Shown here: positions 27,039-36,875 of the stretch, piece after piece | Position numbering within the stretch: position 1 is the stretch's first letter | Layout of the letters: each line of letters begins with the position of its first letter | DNA from: Chryseobacterium indologenes | GTDB taxonomy: Bacteria > Bacteroidota > Bacteroidia > Flavobacteriales > Weeksellaceae | Assembly (NCBI GenBank): GCA_016025055.1 | Contig: CP065590.1 | Coordinates: 62,001-126,000 of the forward strand | Direction: 5' to 3' | Length of the DNA stretch: 64,000 nt | Position numbers and translations under genes: made by a program | The notes under the pieces: generated by a model | What the model was told of the DNA's origin: nothing | The model's database searches: none | The model's input: the letters and a program-made list of their open reading frames with translations, nothing else

Positions 27039-27079
27039 GTTAAAAAAACACGAAACACAACAACATTAAAAAAATAAAA

Positions 27080-28078
27080 ATGAGCAATTCTAAAAACAAA
27101 TGGCTGGTTCCATTGGCGTTTACAAACATTTATGTAATATGGGGAATTACGTTTTTAGCTATTTCATTTGGCTTAAAAGGTTTTCCGCCATTCATTCTTT
27201 CGGGATTGAGATTTCTCGTAGCAGGAATTCTGATGATCGGATATCTCCTTTCAAAAGGAGAAAGAGCAAATTCTCTGACCAACTGGAAGAAAAATGCCAT
27301 CACCGGAGTGCTTATTCTTACAGGAGGAACAGGTCTGGTAGCCTGGGGAGAACAATATGTAACAGCTTCTGAAGCTGCCATTTCTATTGCGACAGGTCCT
27401 TTTTGGTTCATTGCCATCGACAGAAAAAACTGGAAATATTATTTTTCAGACAAATTTATTCCGATAGGGCTGGCCATCGGGTTTGTAGGATTGGTATTCT
27501 TCTTAAAAGGAAGTGTACATTCCAATGCAGCCCATGCTATGGTTGACGGAAATCTTAGAATTACAGCATTTATAGTCTTAGGGCTGAGTTCTATTGCGTG
27601 GGTGCTGGGTTCTTTATATTCGAAAAAAAATCCGGCCTCTCATTCTACATTCATGAATATTGCCCAACAATTAATTGTAGCGGGGGTAGCAGCCTTTCTG
27701 ATTGCTTTTATCAGAGGAGAATGGACGCATTTTTCGGTTTCTGCAGTTCCTTTGCCGGCATGGTTTGGTGTTCTGTTTTTGATTTTCTTTGGATCAATAG
27801 TCGCTTATTTGTCGTACATTTGGCTCTTGTCCGTGAAACCCGCAGCCCTTGTAAGCACCCATACCTACATCAATCCTATTGTAACCGTGATTGCAGGCTG
27901 GATTGTTGCCAACCAGAGCATCAATGGAAGCCAGTTGTATGGTTTGGCCACTATATTGCTGGGAGTACTGTTGACGAATGTCACCAAGTACTTTAAACTT
28001 TCAAAACGGTCAAAAGTTAAATTAAGAAGAGTAAGAAGATTTTTTAATAGGACAAATAAGCGATACCAGCCTATTTAA
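27080..28078 (+). CDS. EamA/DMT-family transporter
   Basis: The protein has 332 residues and ten predicted transmembrane helices arranged as two EamA repeats (about 8-140 and 155-290). Motifs include IWGITFLAISFGLKGFPPF and the later LVSTHTYINPIVTVIAGW, both typical of the drug/metabolite transporter family. A basic tail (about 305-332) is cytoplasmic. Relatives export amino acids or metabolites. It lies 17 bp upstream of metN and behind the Met-rich leader, so methionine or a related thiol compound is a reasonable substrate guess. Confidence 0.87.
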   Translation: MSNSKNKWLVPLAFTNIYVIWGITFLAISFGLKGFPPFILSGLRFLVAGILMIGYLLSKGERANSLTNWKKNAITGVLILTGGTGLVAWGEQYVTASEAAISIATGPFWFIAIDRKNWKYYFSDKFIPIGLAIGFVGLVFFLKGSVHSNAAHAMVDGNLRITAFIVLGLSSIAWVLGSLYSKKNPASHSTFMNIAQQLIVAGVAAFLIAFIRGEWTHFSVSAVPLPAWFGVLFLIFFGSIVAYLSYIWLLSVKPAALVSTHTYINPIVTVIAGWIVANQSINGSQLYGLATILLGVLLTNVTKYFKLSKRSKVKLRRVRRFFNRTNKRYQPI

Positions 28079-28095
28079 TAGTATAAAATATCAGA

Positions 28096-29123
28096 ATGAT
28101 AGAAATTAAAAACATTTCAAAAACTTTTCACCAGAAGAAACAGTCGTTTAAAGCGCTGGATCAGGTGAGTCTCAATATAGAAAAAGGAGATATTGTAGGA
28201 ATTATAGGGTTTTCCGGTGCCGGAAAGAGTACCCTGATCCGTACGGTAAATCTTTTGGAAAGACCGGATGAAGGACAGATTATCATTAATGGAAAAGATT
28301 TTACCAGATTAAGCTCAAAGCAGCTGGCTGAAGAGCGTAAAAAAATCGGAATGATCTTTCAGCACTTCAATCTTCTTTCTTCGAGAACGGTTTTTGATAA
28401 TGTAGCGCTTCCTTTGGAGCTGGATCACCTTAGTAAAGAGCAAATCAGTAAAAAAGTATATGAACTCCTGAAAATCGTAGGCCTTGAAAATAAAGCCCAT
28501 GATTACCCAAAAAGTCTTTCGGGGGCCAGAAACAGAGAGTAGCAATTGCAAGAGCATTGGCAAATGATCCGCATCTTCTGCTTTGTGATGAAGCTACCAG
28601 CGCCCTTGATCCGGTGACCACACAATCTATTTTACAGCTTTTGAAGGATATCAATGAGCGACTGGGTATTACCATTCTTTTAATTACCCATGAAATGGAG
28701 GTTATCAAAGCGGTTTGCAACCACGTTGCCGTGATAGACCACGGAAAGTTATTAAAAAAAGGAACTTTAAGTGAGATTATTTCGGACAGAGAAAATCCGG
28801 TAATCCGACAATTTATAAATTCAGATGTCATGACCCTGCCACAGGAATTCAACAGCAGACTACAGAAAGAACCGAAGGAAGGTTTATTTCCGCTGGTCGA
28901 AATCGAACTCAATGAAAATTTTAGTGTTGAACAGATTCTTTCAGCATTATACAACCAACATAAAATCCCTTACAAACTTTTGAAAGCTGATGTGGAATAC
29001 TTCGGAAATTCAAATGTCGGAAAACTGTTGCTTCAGCTTCAGGGAGAAGAGGAAGCCAACCAACAGGCCATCTCTTATTTTAATCAGAACAAAATTCAAA
29101 ATACAGTAAAAGGATATGCTTAG
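28096..29123 (+). pseudogene. metN: methionine ABC transporter ATP-binding protein, frame broken in the signature motif
   Basis: The first frame holds Walker A ([10 protein letters not shown]) and the Q-loop ([14 protein letters not shown]). It breaks at a five-G run (28521-28525), where six are needed for the signature [17 protein letters not shown]. The second frame has Walker B (LLLCDEATSALD), the H-loop (LITHEMEV) and a C-terminal NIL domain (about 265-340), which in MetN senses methionine for trans-inhibition. The restored length is about 342 residues, normal for MetN. It would hydrolyse ATP to drive D/L-methionine uptake with MetI and MetQ. The stop overlaps the metI start. Confidence 0.92.
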
Positions 29124-29772
29124 TGATGCGGTAATTGCCCTTTTGGCAAAAGGAACCTGGGAAACGGTTTACATGACATTTGTATCCGGCTTTTTTGGAT
29201 TTGTTTTAGGACTTCCGGTCGGAATTTTTTTATTTTTAACAAGAAAAGGGCAACTATTGGAAAATGCACTGTATCACAGAATATTGTCCATAGTAGTGAA
29301 TATTTTCCGGGCCATTCCTTTTATTATCTTAATTGTTTGGATGATTCCTTTTACCAGGATTCTGGCAGGAACTTCCATCGGAGTGAATGCCGCTTTGGTT
29401 CCTTTAAGTGTGGGGGCTGCACCATTTATTGCAAGACTGGTAGAAAACAGTTTACTCGAAGTTCCTCACGGATTGATAGAAACAGCAAGAGCTCTAGGCG
29501 CTTCACCTTTTCAAATTATCAGAAAAGTATTGCTTCCCGAAGCATTACCTTCCTTAATCAATAATGCAACCATTACGTTAATTACCCTTGTCGGATATTC
29601 TGCGATGGGAGGTGCTGTAGGTGCAGGAGGTTTAGGCCAGGTGGGATACCAGTACGGATATATCGGCTATGATATTGTGATTATGAACACCGTCCTGATA
29701 TTGCTTGTGCTGCTGGTATTCATTATCCAGTTTGCAGGAGACCGATTTTCAAAGCATTTTGACCACAGATAG
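29116..29772 (+). CDS. metI: methionine ABC transporter permease
   Basis: The protein has 218 residues and five transmembrane helices. The EAA loop that docks with the ATPase is ETARALGASPFQIIRKVLLPEALP (about 120-143), and the C-terminal GYSAMGGAVGAGGLGQVGYQYGY is the MetI signature. It forms the inner-membrane channel for methionine. It overlaps metN by 8 bp and precedes metQ. Confidence 0.93.
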   Translation: MLSDAVIALLAKGTWETVYMTFVSGFFGFVLGLPVGIFLFLTRKGQLLENALYHRILSIVVNIFRAIPFIILIVWMIPFTRILAGTSIGVNAALVPLSVGAAPFIARLVENSLLEVPHGLIETARALGASPFQIIRKVLLPEALPSLINNATITLITLVGYSAMGGAVGAGGLGQVGYQYGYIGYDIVIMNTVLILLVLLVFIIQFAGDRFSKHFDHR

Positions 29773-29870
29773 TTGGAGAGTTGAGTTGGAGAGTTTAAGA
29801 GTCTTAGTGTACATTTAAAATTTACTTTTTCAATTTCTTTGCCTCTTTGCTTAATAATAAATAAAAAAGA

Positions 29871-30677
29871 ATGAAAAAAATAAAAATCTTAGGATTACTG
29901 GCTGCCGGAGTTCTTCTCTTTACTGCTTGTTCGGGAAGGAAAGATGACCCCAACTTTATCAGAGTGGGAATAACCTATGGACCAGAGCAGGAAATTGCTG
30001 AAGTCGCCAAAAAAGTAGCGAAAGAAAAATATAATCTGGAAGTGGAACTTATCCCTTTCAATGATTATGTAGTTCCGAATGAAGCCCTGACCAACGGTGA
30101 TATTGATGCCAATGCTTTCCAGCATGTTCCTTATTTAACGGAACAATCCAAGCAGAGAGGGTATAACCTGGCGGTTGTGGGTAATACTTTTGTCTATCCT
30201 ATTATTGCGTATTCAAAAAAGATCAGCAACATCAGCCAACTGCAGAACGGAAGTACGATTGTGATTCCTAATGACCCTACCAACGGCGGGCGTTCCTTGC
30301 TTCTCTTACAGAAAAATGGTTTATTAAAACTGAAAGACGGCGTTGGTCTTCTTCCTAAAGTTACCGATATTACAGAAAATCCAAAGCAACTTAATATCAT
30401 GGAAATTGAGGGTGCTCAGATTCCAAGAGTGCTGGACGACAGGGATGTTGTGGTAGGAATCATCAATAATAATTTTGCGGCACAGGCCGGTCTGGATTCC
30501 GAAAAACAAGGTATCATTAAAGAAGATAAAGATTCTCCTTATGTGAATGTAGTTGTTGCAAGACAGGACAACAAAAACAGCCAGAAGGTAAAAAACTTCG
30601 TCAAAGCGTATGAATCCGATGAAGTGGAAAAGAAAGCAAAAGAAATTTTCAAAGGAGGTGCGGTGAAAGGATGGTAG
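29871..30677 (+). CDS. metQ: methionine-binding lipoprotein MetQ (NlpA family)
   Basis: The protein has 268 residues with a lipobox (LLFTACSG, Cys about 20). The NlpA/MetQ fold begins IRVGITYGPEQEIAEVAKKVAKEKYNL and includes FNDYVVPNEALTNGDIDANAFQHVPYL and NPTNGGRS-like PNDPTNGGRSLLLLQK, motifs of substrate-binding MetQ proteins. It is the lipid-anchored solute receptor of the MetNI transporter and ends the operon. The gap from metI (about 100 bp) holds a GGAGAGTT-type short repeat. Confidence 0.92.
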   Translation: MKKIKILGLLAAGVLLFTACSGRKDDPNFIRVGITYGPEQEIAEVAKKVAKEKYNLEVELIPFNDYVVPNEALTNGDIDANAFQHVPYLTEQSKQRGYNLAVVGNTFVYPIIAYSKKISNISQLQNGSTIVIPNDPTNGGRSLLLLQKNGLLKLKDGVGLLPKVTDITENPKQLNIMEIEGAQIPRVLDDRDVVVGIINNNFAAQAGLDSEKQGIIKEDKDSPYVNVVVARQDNKNSQKVKNFVKAYESDEVEKKAKEIFKGGAVKGW

Positions 30678-30855
30678 TAGGTGGAGAGTTTGAGGGTTTT
30701 AAAGTGAATCTTCTTTACCTGATAGCCAACCAACTTATCCATCAATAGTATTTGATATAAAATAATTCTTTACCTTTCCCGTTTCACCATTTCGATATAA
30801 AACTGCTCATCCATTTGGAGGCAGTTTTTTTACTAATTTATTTTTATTTTCTCAA

Positions 30856-30889
30856 TTTGAGATAATAAAGAAAATTTTCTTTACTTTTG
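30856..30889 (+). promoter_or_regulatory. predicted bglX promoter
   Basis: TTTG at 30856-30859 and TACTTTTG at 30882-30889 fit the Bacteroidota -33/-7 consensus, 26 bp before the ATG at 30915. Confidence 0.6.
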
Positions 30890-30914
30890 TTTTTAATCAA
30901 AATAAAAAGGCATT

Positions 30915-33175
30915 ATGTTAAAGAAGACCGCCATCGTAAGTTTATTCACCCTTATTTCTGTTTCTTATATGGCTCAGAACACTACTCTACCCGTTTATTT
31001 AGATGAATCAAAACCTGTGGAACAACGTATTCAGGACGCACTTTCCAGAATGACTTTGGAAGAAAAAGTTGCTATGCTTCATGCACAGTCCAAGTTCAGC
31101 TCACCGGGAGTGCCAAGATTAGGAATCCCTGAATTCTGGACAACCGACGGACCACACGGAGTACGCCCGGAAGTAATGTGGGACGAATGGGATCAAGCGG
31201 GATGGACCAATGACTCCATCATCGCCTATCCTGCCCTTACAGCATTATCAGCAACCTGGAACAAAAAGATGTCATGGAACTATGGTAAAGCTTTAGGCGA
31301 AGAGGCACGTTATAGAAAAAAGATATTCTTCTCGGACCGGGCGTCAACATTTACAGAACTCCCCTCAATGGACGAAATTTTGAATACATGGGTGAAGATC
31401 CTTATCTGACTTCAAAAATGGTGGTTCCTTACATCCAAGGGGTACAGTCTAACGGGGTAGCAACTTCTGTAAAACATTTTGCATTGAACAATCAGGAAAT
31501 GTTCCGCCATACCAGTAATGTGAACGTTGACGACAGAGCTCTTTACGAAATTTATCTTCCTCCTTTCAAAGCAGCGGTTACAGAAGGAGATTCATGGACG
31601 ATCATGGGGGCATATGACATGTACAAAGGTCAGTATGCCAGCCAGAATAAGTACCTTTTAAATGATATTCTGAAAAAGGAATGGAAATATAAAGGTGTAG
31701 TCGTTTCCGACTGGGGTGCCGTAAACAATACCGAACAGGCCATTCACAACGGGCTCGATCTGGAATTCGGCTCCTGGACCAACGGACTTTCTGCGGGAAC
31801 TAAAAATGCCTATGATAATTATTATCTGGCTAAACCTTACTTAGACCTTATCAAATCAGGAAAAGTGGGTACTAAAGAACTTGATGACAAAGTAACGAGA
31901 CTCCTTCGTCTGGCCTATAAAACAACCATGAACCGAAATAAGCCTTTCGGAAATATTGCTTCTGAAGAACATAAAGCAGTTGCTAAAGAAATCGGAGCTG
32001 AAGGGATAGTTTTATTAAAAAACGACAGGAATGTTCTCCCTATCGATATTTCAAAAGCTAAAAAGATAGCCGTCATCGGAGAAAATGCTATCAAAATTAT
32101 GACAGTCGGAGGAGGTTCTTCTTCATTAAAAGTAAAATATGAAACTCTTCCCTTAGACGGAATCAAATCCCGGTTTGGAAAACAGGCAGATGTGCAATAT
32201 GCAAGAGGGTATGTAGGAGACATCGGCGGTGAATATAACGGAGTAAAATCCGGACAGGATCTGAAAGATTCCCGTTCTGAAACTGAACTGCTGAACGAAG
32301 CAGTAGAATTAGCCAAAAAATCAGACTATGTCATTTTTGTAGGCGGATTAAACAAAGCGGACTTTCAGGACAGTGAAGGAAACGACAGAAAAAGCTATGG
32401 ACTGCCTTATAATCAGGATCATCTTATTTCTGCTTTGGCAAAAGCAAACAAAAACCTGGCTGTGATATTGGTTTCAGGAAATGCAGTGGCAATGCCCTGG
32501 ATCAAAGAAGTTCCAACCATCGTTCAGGCCTGGTATCTTGGATCGGAAGCAGGAAATTCTATAGCTTCTGTTTTAGCCGGTGATTCCAATCCTTCAGGGA
32601 AGCTGCCGTTTACTTTCCCGGTTAAGCTCGAAGATAATTCAGCGCATCAGCTTGGAGAATATCCCGGGCAAAAGGATGAGTTGGCTGCAGGAAAAGGAAA
32701 AGACCAGAAAAACCCGATCAATATTACATACAATGAAGGAATCTTTGTAGGTTACCGCTGGCACGATACAAAGAATATTAAACCTTTATTCAGTTTCGGT
32801 CATGGTTTAAGCTATACTAGTTTTGAATTTGGAAAAGCTAAAGCAGATAAGACAAAAATGTCACAGAATGACACGATCACTTTTACGGTAACCGTTAAAA
32901 ATACAGGTAAAAAAGCAGGAGCTGAAGTCGCTCAGCTGTACATCAGTGACTTAAAATCATCTGTTCCCCGTCCTGCAAAGGAACTAAAAGGTTTTGAAAA
33001 GGTATATTTAAATCCGGGTGAACAGAAGGATGTCTCTTTTACTATAGATAAAACGGCATTAAGTTATTTTGATCCTCAAAAACACGACTGGGTCGCTGAG
33101 CCGGGAGATTTTGAAGCACAGATCGGTAATTCTTCTGATGCCATCAAGACGAAACTGAAGTTTACACTACAATAA
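30915..33175 (+). pseudogene. bglX: GH3 beta-glucosidase, frame broken by a homopolymer indel
   Basis: The gene has a signal peptide (about 1-20) and the N-terminal GH3 barrel (MTLEEKVAMLHAQ, DGPHGVRPE). The frame breaks at a six-A run (31316-31321), where seven give [33 protein letters not shown]. The nucleophile Asp lies in YKGVVVSDWGAV; the GH3 C domain (EGIVLLKNDRNVLPI) and a C-terminal fibronectin-like domain (EVAQLYISDLKSSVPRPAKELKGFEKV) follow. The restored length is about 753 residues, normal for periplasmic BglX. It hydrolyses terminal beta-glucosides. It is a single gene with its own promoter. Confidence 0.92.
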
Positions 33176-33419
33176 AAGTTGAAAATCGAGAGTTGAAAGT
33201 TGAAAATTTATATGAGGCGTTCCCTATCTCTTGGTTTCCTTATAAAGATAAAACAGGTTCCTGCTTGGGGATCTGTTTTTTGTTGGTGCTTATATGTTTT
33301 ATTCTATCTGATATATTCCCTCTAGTGGATTTCGCAAATTGATCAGATCTTGTTTCCATCTGCAGAACCTGTGTAACCTGCGGTAGATAAATTGATATGC
33401 AAAGTTTTTCTATTAATAC

Positions 33420-33449
33420 AAAAAAGCGGACTTCCGAAGAAGATCCGCT
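33420..33449 (-). terminator. rho-independent terminator of the beta-barrel receptor gene
   Basis: On the minus strand AGCGGA...TCCGCT with a longer imperfect stem around UUC is followed by six T, 20 bp after the stop codon at 33469. Confidence 0.75.
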
Positions 33450-33468
33450 CACATTTAACAAAATAATT

Positions 33469-35631
33469 TTATTTAGCACCCCCGGAATTTTTCTCTACAT
33501 CCGTTTTGGTATTTTCTTTTACTTTTTGGTTTCCGAAACGTTTTACAAACGTCAGGGATACTCCGTACCAGTCCCATTTCGAATATTCTCTGAAGGTTCC
33601 GTCCGGGCTATACGTTGTATTATCGGCATACGGTCTTTTAAAGATATTCATCAACTGCATACTGAGCTCCATTTGTGTTTTAGGGAAAATTTTAGTTACT
33701 GAAATATTGTGAAACACATTGGTATTATTGGCGTATGAATTTCCGTTATTCTGATTGGCAATTTCCATCCACGCACTTATATTGATATTCTTGTTAAAAA
33801 GGTTGGTATAAGAAGCGTTAAGAGAACCGCCCCAATAGCTGATATAATTTTTACCACCCAATTGGTTTTTCTCATTAAAATCCTTGTTATTAATATAGTA
33901 CCAACCAAATCCAACATTAACATTCAGTTTGTTTTTCAGGAAATTCTGATTGGTATTGGCAAAAAGGTAATATTTCTGGACCTTTCCATCGAAATTCCCC
34001 GGTAATGATACCGTTCTTCCGTTTTCAGTAACATAAGTTGTCCAGTAATCCTGGTTCGTGTACATATATCTTGCAGAGATAAAGTATTTCTTTAAAATTC
34101 CAAATTTCAGATAAAGCCGGTCATTGGGATTGGGATTCAAATACAAATTCCCTCTGGAATAGGTTCCGTTGATATCAGGTACCAGAAAAGGGTTAAATTC
34201 TGAGTACCAGGGTCTCCAGATACTTCTGTTGTACGTAAAGCTTACGTCATATTTATCTGAGAAAGAATATTTTAGCAGCACATTAGGAAGAAAAGTTCCG
34301 TAGGAATCTCTTCTTTCTGTACCAGCCACCTCCTGACGTACTTTGAGATCAATATATTCATATCTTAATCCTACCCTGGCCTCTAATTTTTTGAAAAATG
34401 TTTTGCTATAATTGGCATAAAGGGAACCGATATTATCTTCGTAGTGAAACTTATCATTTCTAGGAAGATTAAAATATTCTGATTGGGAATCACTGATGCT
34501 CGCCCCATAAAGACTGTTCGGAATCACATGATTGTTAGCTTCTATTTTACCTCCGACCTCGAAAGTTCCTCCTGTCTTTCCAAATGGCTGGGTGTAATCC
34601 ACCTTCAGGTAATAATTCCGCATTTGATTATTACTGATAACGCCAAGTTCCTGAGTCTTAGCTCCGACTTTATTGATCAGGTTGTCGTTGTCATTTCCGG
34701 TATAGTTTGTTCCTACGTTAATATCTAAGATTTTGCTTTTTTCTTTATCGTAGTATTTATAGAACAAATTGGTTCCCAGGGTCCGGCTAAACCCCCAGGT
34801 ATTCTGTGTCTGATGAAAAGAATCAGTCAAGACTCCATTCATAGAATCTGTTCCACTGGATTCACCGAAAGACAGGTTCCGGTTCTGGAAATATTCAAGA
34901 ACAAGTCCCACATTATTCTTATCATTAATTTCAAACTCTGAAGTTGAAGAAAGAGACGGACTTTCATTTCTCATTTCAGATTCCAGGCTTAGTTGGGAAA
35001 CCCTGTTATTTTCGTAGCGGGTGTTTAAAATTTCATTCTTTTGAACATAATCGCCATTATTATAGCTTCCTATAAAGGTCTGGGTAAACTTCTTCTTATG
35101 ATAGTTCAGATTAAAATTGGTGTATTGAGAATTTTTGGTACTCTGTCTGTTATTTAAGGAAATACTTCCCTTTATTCCTTCGTCATCTCTCTTTTTAAGA
35201 ACAATATTAATAACAGATCCGGAGGTTTCGTAGCGGGAAGAAGGGCTGGTGATAACTTCAATTTTCATCAGGTTATCGGCCGGAATGGTTTTAAGATATT
35301 CTTTTAATTCTTTCCCTGTAAAAACTGATTTCCTGTCATTGATGTAAACTGTAACAGTTTGTCCTTCAGCTTTTACATCGTCATTATTATCAATACTTAC
35401 CAGCGGGGTCATTCTGAGCACATCCCAGGTTGTGTTTCCAGCTAAGATCGAGCTGTTTGACACGTTAAAAACAGTTCTGTCTACCTTGGATTCTACGGTC
35501 GGCTTTCTTGCAACAAGTGTAACACCTTCAATTTCTTTCGCTTCTGCCTTTACAGTATCATTCACAGTCTTGGTCTGGGCAAAAGTAAAGGTGCCCATTA
35601 ATACCGCGATTGGAAATAAAATTATTTTCAT
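33469..35631 (-). CDS. outer membrane beta-barrel protein (TonB-receptor-like, OMP_b-brl_3)
   Basis: The protein has 720 residues with a signal peptide (about 1-18). A plug-like region follows (about 60-150: WDVLRMTPLVSIDNNDDVKAEG, NLMKIEVITSPSSRYETSGSVINIVLKK). A barrel with aromatic strands ends in the PF14905 (OMP_b-brl_3) region (RPYADNTTYSPDGTFREY, VSLTFVKRFG). There is no obvious partner gene. It differs from SusC receptors in lacking a SusD neighbour. The substrate is unknown. Confidence 0.85.
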   Translation of the reverse strand: MKIILFPIAVLMGTFTFAQTKTVNDTVKAEAKEIEGVTLVARKPTVESKVDRTVFNVSNSSILAGNTTWDVLRMTPLVSIDNNDDVKAEGQTVTVYINDRKSVFTGKELKEYLKTIPADNLMKIEVITSPSSRYETSGSVINIVLKKRDDEGIKGSISLNNRQSTKNSQYTNFNLNYHKKKFTQTFIGSYNNGDYVQKNEILNTRYENNRVSQLSLESEMRNESPSLSSTSEFEINDKNNVGLVLEYFQNRNLSFGESSGTDSMNGVLTDSFHQTQNTWGFSRTLGTNLFYKYYDKEKSKILDINVGTNYTGNDNDNLINKVGAKTQELGVISNNQMRNYYLKVDYTQPFGKTGGTFEVGGKIEANNHVIPNSLYGASISDSQSEYFNLPRNDKFHYEDNIGSLYANYSKTFFKKLEARVGLRYEYIDLKVRQEVAGTERRDSYGTFLPNVLLKYSFSDKYDVSFTYNRSIWRPWYSEFNPFLVPDINGTYSRGNLYLNPNPNDRLYLKFGILKKYFISARYMYTNQDYWTTYVTENGRTVSLPGNFDGKVQKYYLFANTNQNFLKNKLNVNVGFGWYYINNKDFNEKNQLGGKNYISYWGGSLNASYTNLFNKNINISAWMEIANQNNGNSYANNTNVFHNISVTKIFPKTQMELSMQLMNIFKRPYADNTTYSPDGTFREYSKWDWYGVSLTFVKRFGNQKVKENTKTDVEKNSGGAK

Positions 35632-35907
35632 GTGAGATTATAGTTTATTCTATAAGACCATTATCGCTCAGTATTTGTTACATGGAAAATTAAAAAAAAT
35701 GAAATAAATATTTAATTTTCAACTATATAACGCTCCTATTACTTAAGAATAAATCAATAATAAAATGAAAACCACAACAATAACGCAACAAAACAAATAA
35801 CAATAAATTGTCTTCATGTTAAATTATCAAAAAATGGCATTTTTTTATTAATTTAATAAAACTATAGACATAAGTGAATGTTTTAACTTAATTTTTTATC
35901 AATCAAC
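35632..35907. other. AT-rich intergenic region
   Basis: Upstream region of the beta-barrel receptor gene, dominated by A/T runs. I see no gene or clear promoter box. Confidence 0.5.
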
Positions 35908-35933
35908 AAAAATGCCCGGATCTCCCCCGGGCA
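35908..35933 (-). terminator. rho-independent terminator of the DUF2652 gene
   Basis: TGCCCGG (35913-35919) pairs with CCGGGCA (35927-35933). On the minus strand the hairpin is followed by TTTTT (35912-35908). Confidence 0.85.
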
Positions 35934-35970
35934 CGTAGCAATAGCAAATTTACAAGGATTAAAAAATATA

Positions 35971-36522
35971 CTAGTTTATATTTTCAAAATAGTGAATCAT
36001 GCCCACCTCTTCCTGGTGAACTTCACCTTCATGATCATCAATATCATGCTTTTTACTGTTCTCAAGAAAAGAATGGGTGTATAATGCATACGAAGGATGT
36101 TCCGCCACTTCGTTTTTCAGGAGCTGATGAGCTTCCACTATGGTTTTTCCATATAATTTTCTGAAGTTTCCGATGTTATACTGAGAAAATGTTCCGTAAT
36201 GCACAATAAATTTCAGTGATAAATCAATGGTAGTACTCAGGCTTTTGCTTAATTCTTCAATTTTATTATTGAAAGCATCCCTCATTTTCCGAAGCATCAC
36301 TGAAATATTATGATAAGATGGCTGTTCATCATAACGATAAAACAAAATAGCATCCCCTTCAATTTCCGAAATATCAAAATAGGTATCGTTCACATCAATC
36401 AATGTAGAGAGCAATTCTCTTACAATATACTCACCAGTATACAATTTTGTATTGAACACAAACTCTGTGAATCCGCTGAAATCCGGAATAAGAATGATGC
36501 CCTCCGATATATTTGTCTTCAT
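35971..36522 (-). CDS. DUF2652 protein, nucleotidyl-cyclase-like fold
   Basis: The protein has 183 residues. It begins GIILIPDFSGFTEFV, recalling the class III nucleotide cyclase core, with ISEIEGDAILFYRY and LKFIVHYGTF at the positions of the second metal-binding and nucleotide-binding segments, as in the DUF2652 family. DUF2652 proteins are annotated as cyclase-related but several catalytic residues are not evident here, so activity is doubtful. The two neighbours do not indicate a role. Confidence 0.75.
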   Translation of the reverse strand: MKTNISEGIILIPDFSGFTEFVFNTKLYTGEYIVRELLSTLIDVNDTYFDISEIEGDAILFYRYDEQPSYHNISVMLRKMRDAFNNKIEELSKSLSTTIDLSLKFIVHYGTFSQYNIGNFRKLYGKTIVEAHQLLKNEVAEHPSYALYTHSFLENSKKHDIDDHEGEVHQEEVGMIHYFENIN

Positions 36523-36539
36523 AATAGTATGGATTAAAA

Positions 36540-36580
36540 ACCTGCTGCATCATTACAGACGAAGCAGGTTCAGTTTTACT
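36540..36580 (-). terminator. hairpin overlapping the metallophosphoesterase fragment's end
   Basis: On the minus strand AACCTGCT and AGCAGGTT form an 8-bp stem with a short inner helix, followed by TTTTT. It includes the fragment's last codons. Confidence 0.6.
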
Positions 36581-36780
36581 TTATTGGCATCCTCCGCCAA
36601 CAGAGCGATAGAGCGCAGTACATAGGTTACCGGTTTGTTGGGTATTTTAGTTTTAATCCATTCAACACCATTTATTCCCAGGTTCATATCTCCCGTAAAA
36701 ACAACTGCATCAGAATGATCAAAGCATAATTCCGTTTGCCCAAACTCCCGGTGAAGATCACTGATAATTTGTATTTTCAT
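36553..36780 (-). pseudogene. metallophosphoesterase, truncated remnant
   Basis: The 75-residue frame starts with a canonical calcineurin-like N-terminus (MKIQIISDLHREFG, then VVFTGDMNLGINGVEWIKT), giving the first metal-binding motifs DxH and GDxN-like. It ends abruptly after KPVTYVL, exactly where the GNHE motif should follow. A different 20-residue tail (ending KVKLNLLRL) replaces the remaining 150 or more residues. An internal deletion fused the N-terminus to other sequence, and no downstream frame completes the family. The gene is probably inactive. Confidence 0.65.
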
Positions 36781-36875
36781 GATAAAAGTAGTGTAGAAGG
36801 GATAAAAATATAAAAAAGAACCGACACCTAAGCACCGATTCTTTCGTCATATAGTTTGTGTAATTTTAAGGCCGC

